From Zygnema circumcarinatum (Eukaryota; Streptophyta; Zygnematophyceae; Zygnematales; Zygnemataceae), in contig CM074813.1 in NCBI GenBank assembly GCA_037447605.1, positions 2,126,562 to 2,190,561 of the forward strand: 64,000 nucleotides of DNA, in the 5' to 3' direction. The notes below the pieces were generated by a model that did not search any database, had not been told where the DNA came from, and saw only the letters and a program-made list of their open reading frames with translations. The position numbers and the translations under genes are program-made. Of the stretch, positions 11,342 to 23,000 are shown piece by piece. The stretch's first letter is position 1, and each line of letters begins with the position of its first letter.

Positions 11342-14300
11342 TTAGGAGACTTTCCGAGACAAATTTTTATGACCGCTTCCTATACAAGACAGCAGGACTG
11401 TGCCTGTAGTGGGCTCTGGCTTTATGATGAACTGCACTCCAAAGAACTCCTTTATGTCACGAAGCACGCGAATGGCATGGGGAGAGAGGGGCCCAACGCG
11501 CACTTTTGAGACGTCTTCTGGGCAGAGGGCGCAAAGGAGGAAGAGGAGACCCTGCAAAATTACCACTTCCCTCATTTGTTATCAACTGCTACATCCAGGC
11601 TTTACCTAATCTTTTCCTTCACGATTACTTGGTTCCGTCGTCCTTTTTACTTCTTATGTTTCTTGCTATTGGTCAAGTACTTCAATTATTTGGGAAAAAT
11701 AGATTATGCGGAAAGCCAAGCATTAATAGTCCTCAACAAGAGTGACATAAAGCACAATTCTTTGTCCCAAGCCCCAAAACTCTCCTCCCCATTGTTGGAA
11801 TGCACGGAGGCGATCCCTGGGATATGCCACACCAAAAAGGGAAGGAGAGGAGGGAAGATGGAGGTGCACGGGAAAGGGGAGGGAGAGTGGGGGAAGGGGG
11901 GGTGGGAATGGGGAGAAGGGAAGGAGGGACGAGAGGAAGGAAAAACAAACGATGCAGAAAACGAGTGAGGTGGAGGGAGAGGGGGAGGGAGGAAGGAGGG
12001 ACAGAGCGCAAGGAGGCGCAAGGGACGATAGGCGGGGGAGGAAACCGTGCGATGAAGCAATCCGTGAAATGAAGCGATGAACCGTCCGTGTGAAGTCGGA
12101 GTAACAGGCGGAAGATGCAATATAGAGAAAGTCGAAGGGGCAGACCCACCTGATGAGCTGAATCCACAACTCCTCCTTGCCGCACTTCTTGAACTAACAT
12201 TTGTGCCGCCTGCTGACCCACATTCTCTGGAAGGTTAACCTCTGCCATTGAGGCTCCGGACTCCTCAGAAGAGTCCGGTCGGTAATCCGCTGCGCATTCT
12301 GCACTAACCAGGCAGCCGGAGGTCGTCTCTGCGACCAACGAAACCCCGTAACCTGGTGACCTGCGGGATAATGAGAGCGATGAAGGCGTGAGGGTGAGGT
12401 CTATCCAGAACCTCTTCTAAGGCTCGAATAAAGTTAAGCAGTCTCAAGCAGGGGCAAAAGAGATCTTCACCTGCCCGACTCCTGCCCTGTATAGTGATCG
12501 GTAAAGATGTAGACGTCAGGCAGCAGTGCATTCAGGACCCCCCGAGCTGCATCCACCATCCTGTTTGCCATCTGTGGAGATACTCTTGTAGAATAGGCCA
12601 CACCTCGAATTCTTTTGACCATGCCCTCATCAAGCCAATGGACAGGCTGTGTTCAACAAAGAAATCACCCAAAAATCACCAGTGAACACACACACAACAG
12701 CAGCAACAAAACCGAAATTCAGCTCACAAATATGGTCAAAAGCCCGACCACGGAATTAAAGGAAATGAAAGCATGCGGCCGGCCTTTCGGGTCTAGAATT
12801 TCCCTTTCCGTTTTAAGGTTTTGAAGTACAACTAAATCAAGCAGGTGCCCGCTTGAAGGTAAGGAACATTCAAAATTTCTCCCACATCCAATCTTCCATT
12901 CCTTTTAGTACCAACAATGACTTTCTCTCTTAATTTCATTAACATTTCTGAGGTTGAAGTCATACCGTGAGTGCTTGAACTGTTGGGACCTTCAAGAAGA
13001 CTTCTCCTCCTCCCAAAGGAGGCGCTCCTCTCTTTACTATTTTGAGCTCCAATTCCTCTATGGGTACTCCAAAGTGCTTCAAAAGGGGGAGAGTTGTCGT
13101 CCTTAGTGTGTCCACAGAAAGATCCCTACAGTCATTGGTGATCCCTGCAGGGAACATTCCATATGAGAGGGCAACAAATTCTCAATCACTTTACTGTAAC
13201 TTAAAAGCACGAATTGCTGCAGAGCTTTAAATCAAACCCTAAAAGTGAAAAAAGTAGAAGCGAAGAATAAGACAAAGGACGGAGACGGTGCAGAGGTAAG
13301 AAAGATAAAGAAGGTTTATTTGAAAAACGAATGAGACGAAAAACGTCAGCGAAGAGAGGCAAAAGAATGGGACGAAGGACTCGGCGAAAGGAGATTGAAT
13401 GGAACAAACCTCTTAAATATATAGAGAGAGGCTTCTTTGCAAATAGGCCGAGTACAAGAAGAGCTTCTAAGAAGTAGCCAATGGCACGACCAGTTCCACA
13501 ATCGTGGACGAGAGATCTACCTCCCACGATGACGCCAGGCTTATATCGCAATCGAGTCCCTGAGGGAAGGGACATGAAGAACACAAAACATCATCACTCA
13601 AAGCTGAGAAAGTTGAACGTAATCACTCTGGGGAGCACCCAACATGAATTTTATCATGCATAAAGGAAAGAAAAGAGATAATTTAGCCTCTCTTCTCGTG
13701 CACATTCAGTTGTAAAGATATCATCGCGATTTTCACTTTCATATCGCGGCTCTCTCTATCTTTTGCGTTTAGTTTTAAAGGAAACGAAAGAGATAATTTA
13801 GCCTCTCTTCTCGTGCACATTCAGTTGTAAAGATATCATCGCGATTTTCACTTTCATATTGCGGCTCTCTCTATCTTTTGCGTTTAGTTTTAAAGGAAAC
13901 GAAAGAGATAATTTAGCCTCTCTTCTCGTGCACATTCAGTTGTAAAGATATCATCGCGATTTTCACTTTCATATTGCGGCTCTCTCTATCTTTTGCGTTT
14001 AGTTTTAAAGGAAACAAGCGACCTTACACTTATGCTCTAGAAAGCAACAGTATGTCCAAGACATCAAAATTTGAAAAAAAGTACAAAAAAGCCGTGTACA
14101 TTAGGACAACAATAACATACTCATGTGCATAAAACATAGGACTGCCAAAAACTGACCGATTTGCACGCCTGCATATGTGAGCATCAGAATGAATTGAACG
14201 AATTTAACGAAAAGATCTAAATTTTGGTCTGAAAAACGAACTAGCAATTCAAGATCCATTTTTATAATGGAACTATAAAGGTACTCGTTGTTCACTCTAA

Positions 14301-15033
14301 ATATAACACGAATCAGCGTAAGCTTCACTATGCAGTAAGCGGGAAAACCAACATAGTAATAGCACGAATGGTAAAGGTGTTTTATGCGTGTCGTGCTCTG
14401 GAGAATTCTCATGCGCTTTGGCCAAATTCACAAGAATCCCTCTTAAGTCCATCCTCGCAAAAACTAGCTCAATTTCCGGATACCGAAGTCAATATTTTGA
14501 AACCTTTTGACGAGTGGTGCTTTCACCCCAAAGCATAGCCCTCCAAAAGGCCAGCTCTCATGCAGAATTTCACCGAAAAGTAAGGCCCTGCTAGCAGCGG
14601 AAAACTATCCTTGGGGCACCTCAGCCACAATTCAGGGAGACCGGAGGTTTAAGAAAGCTCATGACGTCTGAGTAATTAAGAACCTGCCTATGCCTCAGCC
14701 GGCTGGAGTCTTTCTTGAAGCCTATCTTATTACTATTTAGTCTTGTAGAATTAAAAAAAAAAAAAAATTGTGCAATCAGAGTCCTGCAGCCCTGCAACCT
14801 TTCTCGATAATTCCATACAGGTGAGAATAGCGGCAGTCACCCGTTTCATTGATTTCCACGACGCAGCCATTGGAAATCTTCTCCAGCAGGCGCAGCAGCG
14901 ACGCCTCGTAGTCGCGCAGGCCGGGGCTCTCCTCCCTCTCGCGGATGCCCTCGACGCGCAAAGCGCTGCCCGAGAGAGTCGCGCAGATGAGGCGCTGCCG
15001 CAGCTGCTGCGCGCCGCGAAGGCTGCGCACCAT
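11342..15033 (-). CDS. RCL1: RNA 3'-terminal phosphate cyclase-like protein RCL1
   Basis: RCL1 is a nucleolar protein needed for early 18S rRNA processing with BMS1; it has the RNA-cyclase fold. Exons: 15033-14841, 13559-13410, 13144-12966, 12646-12471, 12360-12150, 11551-11342, totalling 373 codons (372 aa), equal to the usual family length of about 370; all phases match. Recognisable blocks in order: LRQRLICATLSG, REESPGLRDYEASLLRLLEK, GVIVGG with HDCGTGRAIGYFLEALL, GITNDCRDLSVDTLRTTTLP, LELKIVKRGAPP, KRIRGVAYSTRVSPQMANRM, YGVSLVAETTSG, EDVSKVRVGPLSPHAIRVLR and GSGHKNLSRK at the C-terminus. These match eukaryotic RCL1 rather than bacterial RtcA. The start Met lies directly before the conserved first strand. 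Intron 1 (1.28 kb) carries a tandem repeat. The gene is divergent from the sterol isomerase gene. Confidence 0.93.
13666..14016. repeat. 115-bp tandem repeat, three copies, in RCL1 intron 1
   Basis: The motif atttagcctctcttctcgtg recurs at about 13681, 13796 and 13911, an exact 115-bp period. The copies differ at only a few bases (for example tatcgcgg versus tattgcgg), which implies recent expansion. There is no coding content. Confidence 0.93.
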
Positions 15034-15060
15034 CTCGCCTCCTCGCCGCTCTCGTCCTTT

Positions 15061-15192
15061 CTCTCTCTCCCTCCCTCTCTCCCTCTCCCTCTCTCCCTCC
15101 CTCCCTCCCTCCCTCCCTCCCTCCCTCCCTCTCCCTNNNNNNNNNNCCTCCCTCCCTCCCTCCCTCCCTCCCTCCCTCCCTCCCTCCCTCCA
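15061..15192. repeat. (CCCT)n microsatellite containing an assembly gap
   Basis: A C/T-rich tetranucleotide tract just upstream of the RCL1 start codon is interrupted by ten N bases (15137-15146). True length across the gap is unknown. ORFs running through it read only low-complexity Ser/Leu/Pro or Gly/Arg/Glu and are not genes. Confidence 0.95.
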
Positions 15193-15279
15193 AGGGCTCG
15201 GGTCACACGGCTTGCGGGCTCCCTCCCACCGCCTCGCTCTAAAATCTTCCTCGTCCCCCCAAGTCCCAACCCCGTGAGA

Positions 15280-16135
15280 ATTCATATCGCGGTGTATGTG
15301 AATTCATATCGCGGTGTATCGTCATATATGGTCTATTGCCATATCGCGATATACCGCACTGTATCTCACCACGGTATATCGTCCATAGGCATATCGTGAT
15401 GTAATGCACTGTATCATTCTACGGTATATCGTCTATAGTCATATCGTGATATAACGCACTGTCTTTCGACGGTATATCGTCTACCTAGATATCGCGATAT
15501 AACGCACTGTGATCTTTCCACGGTATATCGTATATAGGCATATCGCGATATACCTCCCTATGTATTTATACGGTATATCGTCAATATGTATATCGCAATA
15601 TCATGCACTGTATCTCCTCACGGTATATCGTCTCTAGACGTATCGCGGTATAGCGTACTGTATCTCTATGCGGTATATCGTCCATAATCATTTCGAGATA
15701 TAGCGCACTGTATCTTTATACGGTATATCGTCTATAGTCGTATCGTGATATAACGCACTGTGTCTTTCCACGGTATATCGTCTACATAAAAATCGCGGTA
15801 TATTGTACCCTATCTCACTACGGTATATCGTCTATAACTGTATCGCGATATTATCTATCTCATCACGGTATATCGTCTGTACTCATATCGCAATATCACT
15901 CACTGTATCTTTCACGGTATATCTTCTATATTCATGCCGCGATACAATACACACAGCGGTATATCGGTTATAGACATATCGCGGTATACCGTATTCTATC
16001 TCAACACGACATATCGTCCTAGACATATCGCGATATAGCGTAATGTATCTCACCACGGTATATCGTCTATAGACATTTCGTGTTATAGCTCACCACGGTA
16101 TATCGTCTATAGACGTATCGCAATGTATCGTCATT
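15280..16135. repeat. About 50-bp AT-rich satellite array between RCL1 and CPI1
   Basis: Some sixteen diverged units repeat the core cggtatatcgtctata, followed by a cgcgatat palindrome and a cactgtatct box. Cores start near 15372, 15422, 15470, 15521, 15571, 15621, 15671, 15721, 15771, 15821, 15866, 15915, 15957, 16006, 16056 and 16096, a period close to 50 bp. Each unit holds inverted tatatcg/cgatata segments. The array fills most of the space between two divergent genes. Confidence 0.9.
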
Positions 16136-16289
16136 GACGGTTTCGTGCTTGCTAAGCGCCGGCCCCATCGGGTGGTCCTTTGCACCACACTAGTCGTGTT
16201 CCTTCCTTCTGTTTCTCTCCTTTTTGCTCTTCCTTCTTCATACTCAGAGCAACTCTGCCCTGCGTCCAGCATATGTGAAGAAAGTCGGA

Positions 16290-19247
16290 ATGACGAATGC
16301 GGGTGAGCATTCTCAGGACGACAGCCGAGGTACGTGCAAAGCTTGAGACCACGCTCTTGCGCAAGTCGTAAGCTTTGGCACGAGGTTCGGCTCTTCATTA
16401 TCTCCCAATATTTTTTGCATTTTCAACTCAACCTAACCATGGCATTATGGGAATGGTGCGAAATTTGTATGGGCTTACGGAAGACAGCTGCACTGCTACA
16501 TTAGGCAAATCGAGAAGGCGAGAAGGTCTTGATTTTTTATCTTCATATATTATGTGGGAGGCTCGAACACCTTGAATCTTCATCATAATGCGGAATTTTT
16601 TTTATCACAAACAGAAATCTTGTTGTATAACTGACTTCCTTCATTTGCCTTCTTTTCATTCTGGTGTCTGGTCTGTCTGGTTTTAAGTCTATTCTTACTT
16701 TTTGATAACACAGGCTTATCAAAAACGGAGAGTCTATGGTTTGCTCCGACTCCAAGCAAGCGATGGGCTGAAAAGTTCATTCTCTTGTACAGCCCAGTAT
16801 GGATTATTTGGAGCCTCGGGATTGTGGTACAATTCCGGCTTTTTGAGGTCTGCAAACTTACCTCAGTTCGGAGCTTAGAGGCTCACCTGAAGAGGATGCT
16901 TGGGGAATGCATTGTGGGGTTTTTTTGCTTACTCTTTCTATCGACCTTCACTAAACTTTGGCTTGCTTTTCATTACATGACGTATTGATGAGTTTAATTA
17001 CATGACGTATTGATGTCTCACTCGCGTATGTTTGATCACTCATTACAAATGATGTTACAATCAGAATGCAATCGAAGAAAATTGTTGGAAGTCATAAATC
17101 AGACTTCTCATGCATACTGCTTCTCATTTTGCACTACATATTCAATATAACCGTTTGGAAACAGGGACCGGAGGACTGAAACTCTCTACGCCGATCGTCA
17201 CTACATAATCTATTCCGGGAAGCATCTTTTAGAATGGCATTGTATAAAAAAAGACAATTTTATTCACGGGGTGTCTAGGTGGGTTGCTTGTTCTCAATTG
17301 TTTGTACAGCGCTTTAGCGAAGTGGAGTATATGGTTGTTGGCATTCTTGCTGCTTCTCCATGTTTCCTTGTTCCGTTGGCTATTTCTGGAAAGGTACTGT
17401 CCAGCGTTTGCCCGTTCCTCGTAATAATTCAGAACTTCTTCAAAGTAATCCTTTCCTTCATGCAAAAGCAGCTTCCAATGGAAAGGTTCCTCTAGTTTGT
17501 GATCGGTAATTTAACATGTTGAGATTCTATGATGATTGCGTTGACTTACATTATATGATTGGGCAAATTGCAGGCTGACAGGCACCGGCCGCTTCATGAA
17601 CGTCATTGGGTAAAGGTGTGCAGTCTTGCATCTTCATCAACTTAATTTGATTTAACTTTATTTGAGTGATCATGGAAAATTAAATCATCCTCGCTCTCCT
17701 TACATTGACATCTAGTTCGCATATTGAACTGTTTGCCATGTAAATAGTTTACTCTTAAGTAAAGATTGATGTGTTTGGGTTGTTTGGTCTCGGGTTCTTT
17801 CCATCGATGTGGCTTCTCAATTTCCCTTTTCCCCCCTCCCCCGGAAATTAGGTTATTTTGGAAATGGCTGAATGGGACTACTTTGTTGATCACTCTATAC
17901 AGGTCAATATATGGATCGCAATCATTAGCTTCGTAGGGAACTATTTCTGGACTCATTATTTCTACACGCTCCTAGGAGCAACCTATACATTTCCGTCCTG
18001 GCGTCTTAACAATGTGAGATATATATCTCGCTCTCCCTTCCCCTTCCCCTTCCCCTTCCCCTTCACCTCTTCCCCTCCCCCTCCCCCTCCCTTGACACCA
18101 GATTCGACCTCCTTAGCTTATCGTAATTTTTACAGGTTGTTGTTTCACTTGCTTCTGTTGCGTTGTGTGAGTTTTGGCGACCGTGAAGGCGGGCGTACTC
18201 TTCAGATATAGAAATGTTTGAAAAGGGGCTGCCTGCCTGGGGGCAGTTCAGGCACCCAATTTGATTGCTATGCTGAATAAATGGTTTTATTTTTGTTCTT
18301 CATGGCAGGTGCCCATCCCGTTGTATCTTATGACACATGCTTACTTTTGCTTCTATCATGTCTTGAATAATGTTTTACTTCGGAGACTAAGGCACGCAAT
18401 TTCAGGGATCAGCTCGTACACTTTGAGATGGTTCATTCAAGCTTTATGGGTTTTCATCTTCTCCTATTTTACTGCCTTCATGGAGACCTTGACCATAGCG
18501 AATGTAAGTATGAGTGGCAGTTTCGTTTGCTTTTACAGAAAATTGTCATTTTCATGTGTCATTGGAATTCCCCTGCTGTTCTTTTGCAAAAAAACACATT
18601 TCAGTTTTCAGTTTCTTCCGACGTTTTCTAACGTTTGAGCTTTCTCATGGTAAGCATTCGCCACCATTCATACATTTCTTAAGGTCGTTAAATTGCCGCT
18701 TTGCTGCGTTCCTTGGTGTGTGTACAACTCTGCAGTTTCCATACTACACATTTGTGGACAAGGGCGCCATGTACAGCGTTGGTTCCTTGTTCTATGCCAT
18801 TTACTTCTTTGTTACATTTCCAATGTTCATAAGGTAAGCAATGCATTGCCAATCATGTCAGCCCAATCGCTTTTCTTACCCAGCAGGGCTTTGCAAGTAC
18901 TTTCTTCTGACTCCCGTGTTGTTTAAAGCAGTCAACTTCTTCTCACCTTTGCTCCATTCTTTGCTCCACTTGGTCCGTCTCAGAAGTTCGAACTCTTGCC
19001 TGAATTGCGCGAATAAGACATTTGCCTCATACTCTTTCCTTCCTCTTCATTTTCTCCGAGCAGACTGGAAGAGAAGGTGGGGGAGCAGTGGAGCCTTGGG
19101 AGGACGGCAATCGATGCGTTGGGAGCAGCGATGCTTGTCACCATATTTCTGGACTTGTGGCGCATCATGATCGGCTCCATTGTGGACATTCCGGGCCTGC
19201 CCACATATCAGGAGTGCCTCACTTACGGCCTGCCATGGCTCAAGTAG
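16290..19247 (+). CDS. CPI1: Cycloeucalenol cycloisomerase (cyclopropyl sterol isomerase)
   Basis: The enzyme opens the 9,19-cyclopropane ring of cycloeucalenol to give obtusifoliol in phytosterol synthesis, in the ER membrane. Exons: 16290-16302, 16714-16847, 17310-17393, 17574-17615, 17903-18013, 18309-18503, 18736-18833, 19064-19247, totalling 287 codons (286 aa; Arabidopsis about 280). Matching blocks: PSKRWAEKFILLYSP, SFVGNYFWTHYFYTLLGATY, TFPSWRLNN, FYHVLNNVLLRRLRHAI, FPYYTFVDKGAMYSVGSLFY, AIYFFVTFPMFIR, DALGAAMLVTIFLDLWRI and a C-terminal YGLPWLK before TAG. Several hydrophobic membrane segments are evident. The 13-nt first coding exon (ATG ACG AAT GCG G) is inferred because its gtgagc donor and phase fit exon 2; the rest is firm. 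Confidence 0.93.
18030..18093 (+). repeat. C/T-rich microsatellite in CPI1 intron
   Basis: A CCCTTC-type hexanucleotide tract, grading into CCCCTC, lies inside the intron between exons 17903-18013 and 18309-18503, on the sense strand. Confidence 0.85.
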
Positions 19248-20041
19248 ACACCGGTCACAGTGTTTTCCATTCCGTTCCTTCACCATTGACCGAAGGTCAC
19301 ATGGGGTTGAAATTTTCAGTCTACCTCTGTTATTGGTTTTTTATGAGAGCATCTATTTCGGTCTTTAACGAGTTCAATGATGATGATGATGCCAGAAATA
19401 TGAATATGTCAAAAAACGCGTAGTCATTAGTCCGTGACTAGGATTCGCTCTTCAGGAACTCCAGGCGCGAGTAGTAAATTGGGAGCAATTAGTAGCGAAG
19501 TGGCCACCCCTACCTTCAGATTTCCCTTTAGCAGCAGTATCCATACTTTTAAGTACATATCACTGGTCAATCACGAGAACATTTTCTGAAATAGAGCAGT
19601 TTCGTCATTTCTAAGTTCATATAAATCAAGATTGAGTGTCAATCCAAACATATATACGACAAATTGCTTACTTTAATGCAATAGCCGCCTCTAACGGTTT
19701 GCTTTGGATCATCTCTATGCATGGAAAAAATGTAACCATCCTTCCTCTAAAGACCCGAAAACCCTCCCGACCCACCCCGCTTTCCACATCATTCAATGAA
19801 GCGCCTCTCTATCCGAACGACACCATCCATCTGATGAGAGGTGACAGACGCCACCACAATCTGTCATCGTCCGTTACTCGTTGAAGGAGCGCCGTGTCCT
19901 CATATATTCCACCCCACCACAGTGCCTGTAGTCATGACAAATCCTCTCGCCCATGATAACAATGTTGCTTCAACTCAAACACTTGGAGCAGTCTATCTCC
20001 GGCTTAGTAGGACAGCATGAAAGGGAGGCCCTTTCCCTCTC
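19248..20041. other. Convergent intergenic region between CPI1 and the amylase
   Basis: It holds the two facing 3' ends. I see no coding exon, repeat array or RNA gene; a short gat-trinucleotide run lies near 19377-19390. Confidence 0.5.
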
Positions 20042-23000
20042 TCAGTATTTCTCCCACAGCTGGAAGTCGGATCCGTGGTCAAGAAACCGCTCCCATCTCC
20101 CTACCAGGTCGTTCTGCTTGGAGGGGTTCCAGTCAATGTGGCCCAATTTCATCACCAAGCTGTCACCAACCAGGGCAACATATCCCTCCGCATTCGCTAT
20201 AAAGATCTTCACCACACTCCGACAATGGATACCACAACGGTTCCGTGCGGCTAACAGTTCTGCGATCTGATCGTGAATACCGAATTCATAGAAGTGGTCA
20301 TAGAACACCACAGGCTGTCAGCCACAGACACCGCATCCCCCCCATCCCATATATACCACGGGTTATTCCAAGTTTTGAATCTTTAAGAATAAGTCACCGT
20401 GTAGTCTTAGCTTTTCAACGAGTGAGTGAAAAAACTTGTTGGAAGTCTGAATTTCACGACGCGACATGCAGGGAGACTTTCTGAGTCGTGTAAAACGACA
20501 AGAGAGAGAGAGAGAGACACACAACGACAAGAAAGAGTGTTAGCCTTATTAAATATGTTAACTGGACGCTAAAAACTGAATACCCTAAGCTTAGAGCACC
20601 CTTATCATCAGGCATGCGTTTCTCCTGACAGGTTCGTCCTCTCACCGTGCCAGGATGCGTGAGAATATATGCATATCCTTGCATCAGTTTGTCCCTTGGG
20701 AACGGCCAGTGCCCCTGCATACGCCAACATTCCGCGTGCATTAGTGGTTGAAAAAGCACAGCTCACCAACCGTGCTCTCTCCCTCCCCTCCCCCTTACCC
20801 TACTCCACTCCTCCCCGCATCCGTCCCACTGCCCGGACCCGCCCCCCCTTTCCCCCTTCCCCCTCTCCCCTCACCCCGCTCATCCCCACTCCCCACCCCC
20901 CCTCCCTCCTTCCTTCCCACTTATTCTCTATACATTGGCATTGGAACAAGCTTAAAATGTTCGCAATACAACTACTGAGAACAAGAATGTTGTAAGACTA
21001 AGTCTTTCTCGCACCTGTGTGGAGCCCGTGTCGTGATTCTCAAGGAAGGTGACCGCGCGGGAGGGCCACCATCCCATGACTCCTGGTGGCTTCCCCTGGG
21101 GGTCGATGAGACGCCAGTATTCGTTGTGCAGAGCGGAATGCAGAATGCCCTGGGTCCCATTCAAAGCCATGTTTTCAACACTCGACGAATCACATTCCCA
21201 CAAAATTACAGAATGAAGGTCACCAAAACGTGTATTCTGGAATACGGCGAATGCCATAATCCAGCCGCTGCATGATGCCGGTTGAGATTGAAACGGAATG
21301 CTCAAAACCACGAGTTACTTCAGGAGAGGTGCCAGCGATAGTAGTGAGGACTGCAAATTGGTGAAAAACAGAGAAAGAAAGGTTGGGAGGGACACCTTCG
21401 TTGTGACATCAAATGCCGATGATGAACCACCTGTCGCGTTGATCCAGTTGATTATTCTCTGTCGATGGGCATCTGTTGCTCCCCCAATATAGAATTTCAT
21501 GAGCCGATTACGTCAAGTGCAAGACTCCATCACAACCTTCAAGACAGGACCTATGGCGCAGGACAGTCCCAGATAGTGGAAGTTTAGAACAAAGTTGAGA
21601 TTGGAAAGAGAATATCGGGAGTAAGGGCCAAACCCTAAAACCTAAATATTTCATTAAGTGGGCAACTTCACATGGAAGCCCAGTGGAGGCAAGACTTGGG
21701 CATCTCAAAAGCTTTCCCAACACCTGTTATGCCAATGGCTAAGGACTTCAGACTTTGCAAGAACGAAAGTTTCTAAAGTTCACTCGTACGGTATGTCAGG
21801 GAATTTTTATAGAAAAGGTTGCCGGTGGAAGTTTGTGTTTACTTTTAACAAAGATGGTGGAGCGAAAGAAGTCGTCGACAATTCTCTGCCCTCCCATTTC
21901 TCCCGCTTCTCCTCCCCTACTTCTGGCCTCCCTATTCCCCTCACTTCCCGCTCTTCTCCATCCTATCCTATTCTGATGTGCGGCAACATTGTATTACTCA
22001 CCTTGATTGTAGCATATAGCACCTCCTTCATATGCCAAACTGTCCCAGTATTCGCCAATGGAGAAAGCGGGGCTAGAAGCTTCGATGTACTCCTTCACAT
22101 ATCCACCCCAGAAACCTCTGAACAACTCCCACCCAAGCACCATTGGAGACCCAAGAAGAGCGATATGAGGCAATGCCACACGTTCCCATTCCAAACATAA
22201 CACACTTTGAGTTAGTCCTCCCCTGAAGAGCAATACCAGTTCTTCCCGAACTTCGTGTGGTTTCTAGGATTACCCAATGCTACCACATCACATCATTATG
22301 GAAGCGCTTTAGTACCTAACAAAATCCAAGCGCCAGCCATCATAGCCGACTTCAGTACGCAGCCACCGGAGCCATTCCTTAATGTCTCGGCGTACAAAAT
22401 CCTGAGAGTGATCAACGTTGGGGGCAGCATGGAAGATATCCCCTGCAATAGCGCACGCAAAAGCTCCTCAGAAACACTCACATTCTAGAAGTGTGCCTAA
22501 AGCAACACCAGAAAACGAGGACTTTAATACATAGAATTTAGGAAATCATGACATCCACATGAGGCGTCTGATATGAGCGCTAAACTCTAAACAAATTCTG
22601 GGATTCTTTCTTGTGACACCAATAATTCGTCAAAACCAGCAGACCAATAACGAGGTAACTCGAGCTTCAGACCATCACTCATATGTTTGCCAACACACAC
22701 ATTTGGATTTCATGGGGTGCCCATTTACAGCTGCATACTATGATACAATTCTACTTCTACCATTCGGTAAACCATGCTCGTTATCGAATCTATTGGATTT
22801 TGATCCAACAGTCATTTACAACAATAACAGATATGCTCTTGAATCAGCTCATATTCCTGTTCTGCATCTCTTGCTACAGCTCTCATTTTCTGGCCTACGC
22901 ATCCTTTCGAAGCTTCAAACAAGTGATCGTACGCACAAGTGTGCACAACAAAGCAGAATATCTTTGAAAATTTTATTCACTCACCGGATGATGGGTTTCC

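Noticed and set aside
11733-12338. 201-codon minus-strand ORF extending past RCL1 exon 5
   Set aside because: Only 12150-12360 matches RCL1 and a gtgggt donor ends it. The remainder is pyrimidine-rich intron.
14751-15399. Long overlapping ORFs on both strands across the CCCT repeat
   Set aside because: They read low-complexity Gly/Arg/Glu or Ser/Leu/Pro through a microsatellite and N bases. Only the part ending near 15033 on the minus strand (RCL1 exon 1) is real.
15280-16135. CRISPR-like spacing of repeats
   Set aside because: Units are contiguous diverged satellite copies without unique spacers, in a plant nuclear context.
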